This document shows positions 7,528-10,968 of a DNA stretch of 10,968 bases, in pieces. Both the position numbers and the translations under genes were made by a program. Numbering within the stretch: the first letter of the stretch is position 1; the number at the start of each line of letters is the position of its first letter. The DNA comes from JBHIBA01 sp046758845 (lineage in GTDB: Bacteria; UBA8248; JACPRG01; G963555815). The stretch is taken from positions 1 through 10,968 of the forward strand of contig JBHIBA010000144.1 of assembly GCA_046758845.1 (NCBI GenBank), in the 5' to 3' direction. The notes under the pieces are model-generated. The model was not told the origin of the DNA. It saw only the letters and a program-made list of their open reading frames with translations, and did not search any database.

Positions 7528-8633
7528 TTCTCGGATTGTTTACGGAACTGCTGGCACCAGGGGGCGTGCAGCGGGTCGGTCGGCACACGTTTGCGGTTCT
7601 GACTGCGCTCGCCCGAGAGCAAGGTCTATCGTGTCGTTTGCTCAGTCTTAATGATCCTTCGGGACGTCATGAGCTGCGGGTGGGCGACCTCGCCGTCACC
7701 TTCCAGGGGTTCGGACGGCGCAAAGCCCGCTTCGTCCTGGCGGTTCTGGCGGAAGCGCCCAGAGTGCGCTTGGCGCATATCGGTCATCCCAATCTTGCCC
7801 CCTTGGGCCTGCTCGTAAAACTCTTACGCCCAAGCGCCCGCTACTCAGTTGCCGCACATGGATTTGAGGTTTGGGAATCCTTGCCCCTCGTCCGCAGGCT
7901 GGGTCTGCGATTGGCGCATGTCGTGACAGCTCCGAGCCAGTTCACGCGCGAGAAGATGGTGGCGGTCCAGAAGCTGAATCCTGAGAAGACAAGAGTGCTT
8001 CCGTGGGCGCTCGACGCGGGATTCCTCAGAATGGATGGTACCACTGCGCTTCCAAAGCCTCGCCTCCCTTCGGGGAAGCTGCTGCTCACGGTGGCACGGC
8101 TTGCGGCTTCTGAGCGGCAGAAGGGCATGGACGCCGTTATCCGAACGCTCCCGAGGGTGTTGGAGGTCGTGAGAGATACTTACTATCTCATCGTGGGGGA
8201 TGGGGACGACCGGCTCCGGCTCCAACACTTGGCTGAGGAAGAGGGGGTGGCGGATCGCGTCCTGTTTGCCGGGACCAGGAGCGACGATGAACTCGCCAGC
8301 TACTATGATGCTTGTGACATCTTCGTGATGCCAAGCCGTCAAGAGGGCTTCGGTGTGGTCTTTCTCGAGGCCATGGCCTTTGGCAAGCCGGTGATCGGGG
8401 GCAAGCACGGCGGTACGCCGGAGGTTGTGATAGACGGAGTCACGGGGTTCCTGGTTCAACACGGCGATGTCGAGGGTTTGGCCTTTCGACTCATACAGCT
8501 ACTGCGTGACCCGGAGTTGTGTAACCGGATGGGGGCGGCCGGGCGACGGCTTGTGGAGGAGAACTACACCTTCGAGCACTTCCGGCGCGGTCTGGTTCAG
8601 CCCCTGACTGGGGGTAACGGATGCGAATTCTGA
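7524..8633 (+). CDS. Glycosyltransferase family 4 (GT-B fold)
   Basis: This is a retaining GT4 glycosyltransferase of about 369 residues that adds a sugar from a nucleotide donor to the growing lipid-linked repeat unit at the cytoplasmic face. The N-terminal acceptor half begins MILGLFTELLAPGGVQRVGR, the usual first strand with a Gly-Gly loop, and includes the AAHGFEVW segment. The donor half shows LLTVARLAASERQKGMD, YLIVGDGDDRLRL, and then SRQEGFGVVFLEAMAFGKPV, which holds the EX7E motif, and GGTPEVVIDGVTGFLV. The frame is open further upstream (ATG-like codon at 7383), but that extension reads as cysteine- and proline-rich nonsense inside the methyltransferase gene. The GTG at 7524 has GGGGG seven bases before it, fits the family N-terminus, and overlaps the preceding TGA as GTGA, indicating coupling. 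Sugar specificity is unknown. Confidence 0.9.
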   Translation: MILGLFTELLAPGGVQRVGRHTFAVLTALAREQGLSCRLLSLNDPSGRHELRVGDLAVTFQGFGRRKARFVLAVLAEAPRVRLAHIGHPNLAPLGLLVKLLRPSARYSVAAHGFEVWESLPLVRRLGLRLAHVVTAPSQFTREKMVAVQKLNPEKTRVLPWALDAGFLRMDGTTALPKPRLPSGKLLLTVARLAASERQKGMDAVIRTLPRVLEVVRDTYYLIVGDGDDRLRLQHLAEEEGVADRVLFAGTRSDDELASYYDACDIFVMPSRQEGFGVVFLEAMAFGKPVIGGKHGGTPEVVIDGVTGFLVQHGDVEGLAFRLIQLLRDPELCNRMGAAGRRLVEENYTFEHFRRGLVQPLTGGNGCEF

Positions 8634-9649
8634 TTACCGGGGGCGCCGGCTTCATCGGGTCTAACTTGGCTGCCCGGGGTATTCAATTGGGATATGAGGT
8701 GACGGTTCTGGACAATCTTTCTCGGGCGGGAAGCTCTTGGAATCTGGAGTGGCTGCGGTCCTTGGGGTCATTTGAGTTCGTCCAGTCCGACATCCGCGAT
8801 CTCCCAAAGCTGCTGAGCCTTTTTCGCTCGAAGCAGTTTGATGCCGTGTTCCATCAAGCGGCGCAGGTGGCGGTGACGACCTCAGTGCAAGATCCCCGGG
8901 CAGATTTCGAGTTCAACGCGCTAGGCACCTTGAACCTTTTGGAGACCATCCGACTCAGCGGCCAAAACCCGGTATTCATCTTCGCCTCCACCAACAAGGT
9001 CTACGGATCCCTGTCGTCCTTCACGGTGGTGGAGCAGAACGGCCGGTACGCTTTCCAGGAGCTTCCCCACGGGGTTCCGGAGTCAGTCCCCCTTGACTTC
9101 CGTTCGCCTTACGCCTGCTCGAAGGGAGCCGCAGACCAGTACGTGCTCGACTACCGCCGCGTTTACGGACTGAGGACCATCGTTTTTCGCCAGTCCTGCG
9201 TCTACGGCCCTCAGCAGATGGGAGTAGAGGATCAGGGCTGGGTGGCCTGGTTTGCCATCTGTGTGGTTCTGGGTCGGCCCATCATCATGTATGGGGATGG
9301 AAAACAGGTGAGGGATGTGCTCCACATTGACGACCTGGTGGACCTATATTTCCGTGCCGTTGAGGTGGAACCCCACCTCGAAGCAACTGCCTTCAACGTG
9401 GGTGGTGGGCCGGAACAAACCATGTCGCTCCTGGAAGTCATTCGCCTGCTCGAGGGGGAGCTTAGTCATCCCGTTGAGCTACGATTTTCCGATTGGCGTC
9501 CCGGGGATCAGCGGGTCTATGTGTCCGACATTCGGGCTGTGTGTGATGCTTTCCGATGGGCGCCCAAAATTGCTCCCCAACAGGGGATCTCTTCCTTGCT
9601 CTCCTGGATCCAGAAGCACCGGGATGTGTTTTGTCAATTGAGCTTATGA
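8621..9649 (+). CDS. NAD-dependent epimerase/dehydratase, CDP-tyvelose 2-epimerase-like SDR
   Basis: This is a 342-residue extended short-chain dehydrogenase acting on a nucleotide sugar in the cytoplasm. The NAD loop is ILITGGAGFIGSNLA and the adenine-ribose Asp lies in VTVLDNLSRAG. HQAAQVAV, the active-site region FASTNKVYGS, and SPYACSKGAADQYVLDY (YxxxK) give the catalytic Thr, Tyr and Lys. STNKVYG, PLDFRSPYACSKGAADQY, VEDQGWVAWF and YGDGKQVRDVLHIDDLVD are the pattern I associate with CDP-paratose/tyvelose 2-epimerase (RfbE/Tyv, about 338 residues), more than with GalE or RmlB. No other CDP-dideoxysugar gene (RfbF, G, H, S types) is in the window, so the real substrate may differ. ATG 8621 has GGGGG six bases upstream and overlaps the preceding gene by 13 bases. 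Its TGA overlaps the next ATG (ATGA). Confidence 0.88.
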   Translation: MRILITGGAGFIGSNLAARGIQLGYEVTVLDNLSRAGSSWNLEWLRSLGSFEFVQSDIRDLPKLLSLFRSKQFDAVFHQAAQVAVTTSVQDPRADFEFNALGTLNLLETIRLSGQNPVFIFASTNKVYGSLSSFTVVEQNGRYAFQELPHGVPESVPLDFRSPYACSKGAADQYVLDYRRVYGLRTIVFRQSCVYGPQQMGVEDQGWVAWFAICVVLGRPIIMYGDGKQVRDVLHIDDLVDLYFRAVEVEPHLEATAFNVGGGPEQTMSLLEVIRLLEGELSHPVELRFSDWRPGDQRVYVSDIRAVCDAFRWAPKIAPQQGISSLLSWIQKHRDVFCQLSL

Positions 9650-10100
9650 GAATGCCCATTAATGGTCCGCACGGCTGCTGGCTTGGTGCCTGCCAGCTGG
9701 CGAAGCGGCGGGCTCTGGAGCGGTTTCTCAGAACTGGCATGACGATCTGCGTCCAGTGTTTGCTCTCCCACATCCGCATGAACGGCGTGCAGAACGTACA
9801 GGTCACCCCGGTGGCCCCGGCGGGGCACAGTAGCCTCGCCGGTTTTACTTTACCGACCGGGGCAGAAGCCAAAACGCCCTCACGGGCACCGTCGACCCAT
9901 CGTTTCTGGTTCCAACGCTCAACCTTGACGAGGCGATAGAGGTCCACGGTCTAACCCCTCCCCATCTCACCGCGATGAACGTGGAGGGTGCCGAGTCCGC
10001 GGTTCTCGAAGGTGCAGGGCGGACGATTGGGCGCTACCGACCAATCGCCTTTGTCGCTCTGCACGGGCCGGGGCAAGGGGCTGACCTGGGAAGTGGGTAG
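9646..10100 (+). pseudogene. FkbM-family methyltransferase remnant: internal deletion plus -1 frameshift
   Basis: The ATG at 9646 overlaps the epimerase stop as ATGA, a normal coupled start. Frame 1 gives MRMPINGPHGCWLGACQ, then ALERFLRTGMT, then CVQCLLSHIRMNGVQNVQV and TPVAPAGHSSLA. This follows the FkbM pattern, except that the SAM-binding core expected between GMT and CLLSHIRMNG (D-x-GA-x-x-G through FEP, roughly 40 residues) is absent, with the junction near 9742-9756. At about 9840 the family sequence moves to the -1 frame: RFYFTDRGRSQNALTGTVD, LVPTLNLDEAIEVHG, AMNVEGAESAVLEGA and YRPIAFVALHG, ending early at TAG 10098-10100. The unshifted frame stops at 9939. The VEGAE motif and the preceding LNLDE are characteristic of FkbM O-methyltransferases. 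With no SAM site it should be catalytically dead. The family call is from pattern memory, not a search. Confidence 0.72.
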
Positions 10101-10110
10101 CCGCCTCGCG

Positions 10111-10968
10111 ATGAGTCGAACCTATCGTCTCGCTTACCTGGTTTCGCACCCGATCCAATATCAGGCACCCATGTTGCGCTACATAGCGGCGCAACGGGAG
10201 ATCGACCTGACGGTCTTTTTCCTGAGCGACCTTTCCGTCAGGGATTACCGGGACCCCGGCTTTGGCATCCCGGTGAAGTGGGACGTGCCCCTGCTGGAGG
10301 GCTACAAGCATGTTTTCCTACCGGCCCTCGGGCGGAGGAACCGGCTCTCCTTCTGGCGGCCGTTTGTGTACGGGCTGTGGCGACACCTGAAGGCCGGCCA
10401 CTTTGACGCCCTCTGGCTTCATAGTTATGCCCACCAGGTTAGCCTGCGAGCGCTGGCCATCGCCAAATTGCTTGGGTTAAAGGTTTTGTTCCGTGGTGAG
10501 TCGCACCTGAAGAGCCGCCCTCGATCTCGGGCAAAGCTCTGGCTCAAGGACCGAACTTTCCCGAGGCTGTTTAAGGCGATAGACGGCTTTCTGGCCATCG
10601 GCACGCTGAACAGGGCGTATTACTTACATTATGGGGCCCCAGAGGAACGGATTTTCATGATGCCTTACGCTGTGGACAATGCCTTCTTCCAGAAAAGAGT
10701 GAATGAGGCTCGGCCGCACCAGAAAGCCCTGCGCGCGGAGTTGGGCCTCGAACCGGATCGACCGGTGATCCTCTATGCCTCCAAGTTCCAGCCGCGGAAG
10801 CGCCCTGGCGACCTCCTGGATGCCTATGTGCGGTTATCTCCAGACGGGGTCCGACAACCCAAACCCTATCTCCTGTTCATTGGCGATGGCGAAGAGAGGC
10901 CCCGTCTCGAGGCGCGCGTCCAGAGGCTCGGTTGGTCCTCAGTTAAGTTTCTGGGTTTCAAGAACCAG
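10111..10968 (+). CDS. Glycosyltransferase (GT4-like, SHPIQYQAP subgroup), 3' partial
   Basis: The frame runs uninterrupted for 286 codons to the right edge. The N-terminus RLAYLVSHPIQYQAPMLRYI, with DLTVFFLSDLSVRDYRDPGF and VKWDVPLLEGYKHVFLP further on, is a pattern common to a group of GT4-like glycosyltransferases in polysaccharide loci. Further on come FDALWLHSYAHQ, VLFRGESHLKSRPR, MMPYAVDNAFF, and the start of the donor domain with VILYASKFQPRKRP and LLFIGDGEERPRLEA. The EX7E region is expected beyond the window. ATG 10111 fits the family N-terminus; GTG 10093 is in frame upstream but adds residues that relatives lack. The ribosome-binding site is weak (GGGAAGTGGG around 10088-10097). 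It lies ten bases after the FkbM remnant. Donor and acceptor sugars are unknown. Confidence 0.88.
   Translation, partial: MSRTYRLAYLVSHPIQYQAPMLRYIAAQREIDLTVFFLSDLSVRDYRDPGFGIPVKWDVPLLEGYKHVFLPALGRRNRLSFWRPFVYGLWRHLKAGHFDALWLHSYAHQVSLRALAIAKLLGLKVLFRGESHLKSRPRSRAKLWLKDRTFPRLFKAIDGFLAIGTLNRAYYLHYGAPEERIFMMPYAVDNAFFQKRVNEARPHQKALRAELGLEPDRPVILYASKFQPRKRPGDLLDAYVRLSPDGVRQPKPYLLFIGDGEERPRLEARVQRLGWSSVKFLGFKNQ

Noticed and set aside
410..9947. Minus-strand open frames throughout
   Set aside because: All lie antisense to genes with clear family motifs and show low-complexity, Arg/Pro-rich translations with no recognisable domains.
1..10968. Mobile element, CRISPR array, toxin-antitoxin or defence system
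   Set aside because: No transposase or integrase motif, terminal repeats, spaced direct repeats or defence-gene motifs were seen; the content is explained by glycan biosynthesis.

Overview
The window is one strand-coherent block of a cell-surface polysaccharide (exopolysaccharide, capsule or O-antigen type) biosynthesis locus. It probably comes from a GC-rich, diderm-like bacterium. Every gene I can support lies on the + strand, start codons are often GTG, and both edges cut through genes. The phylum cannot be fixed from the sequence alone. There is no rRNA, tRNA, CRISPR array, transposase or phage gene.

Layout: (1) 2-772 is the C-terminal cytoplasmic kinase part of a Wzc-type tyrosine autokinase/chain-length regulator that enters from the left. 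(2) 815-3187 is a polytopic Wzy/WaaL-type polymerase or ligase with a long C-terminal tail. (3) A 186-base gap with a strong hairpin leads to 3374-4633, an FAD oxidoreductase of the geranylgeranyl-reductase family. (4) A 171-base gap with a G8 run precedes 4805-6732, an asparagine-synthetase-type amidotransferase (AsnB) interrupted by a -1 frameshift near 6050-6078. (5) A compact run follows: SAM methyltransferase (6763-7527), GT4 glycosyltransferase (7524-8633), CDP-tyvelose-2-epimerase-like SDR (8621-9649), a broken FkbM methyltransferase (9646-10100), and a second GT4-like glycosyltransferase (10111 to the right edge). The first four of these are joined by stop/start overlaps (GTGA, 13 bases, ATGA), which suggests translational coupling.

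Taken together, the glycosyltransferases assemble a repeat unit. The SDR supplies or remodels a nucleotide sugar, the amidotransferase and methyltransferases decorate it, the Wzy-like protein polymerises or ligates it, and the kinase controls chain length and export. The precursor chemistry is inferred from families, not shown by the sequence.

Three points deserve a second look. The isoprenoid-reductase family enzyme in the middle of a glycan locus could reduce the lipid carrier or a quinone. The AsnB frame break is one. The FkbM remnant is another: it keeps an intact coupled start and a recognisable C-terminal half but has lost its SAM-binding core and its reading frame. I found no convincing novel multi-gene system; the content is that of a diversifying glycan locus.
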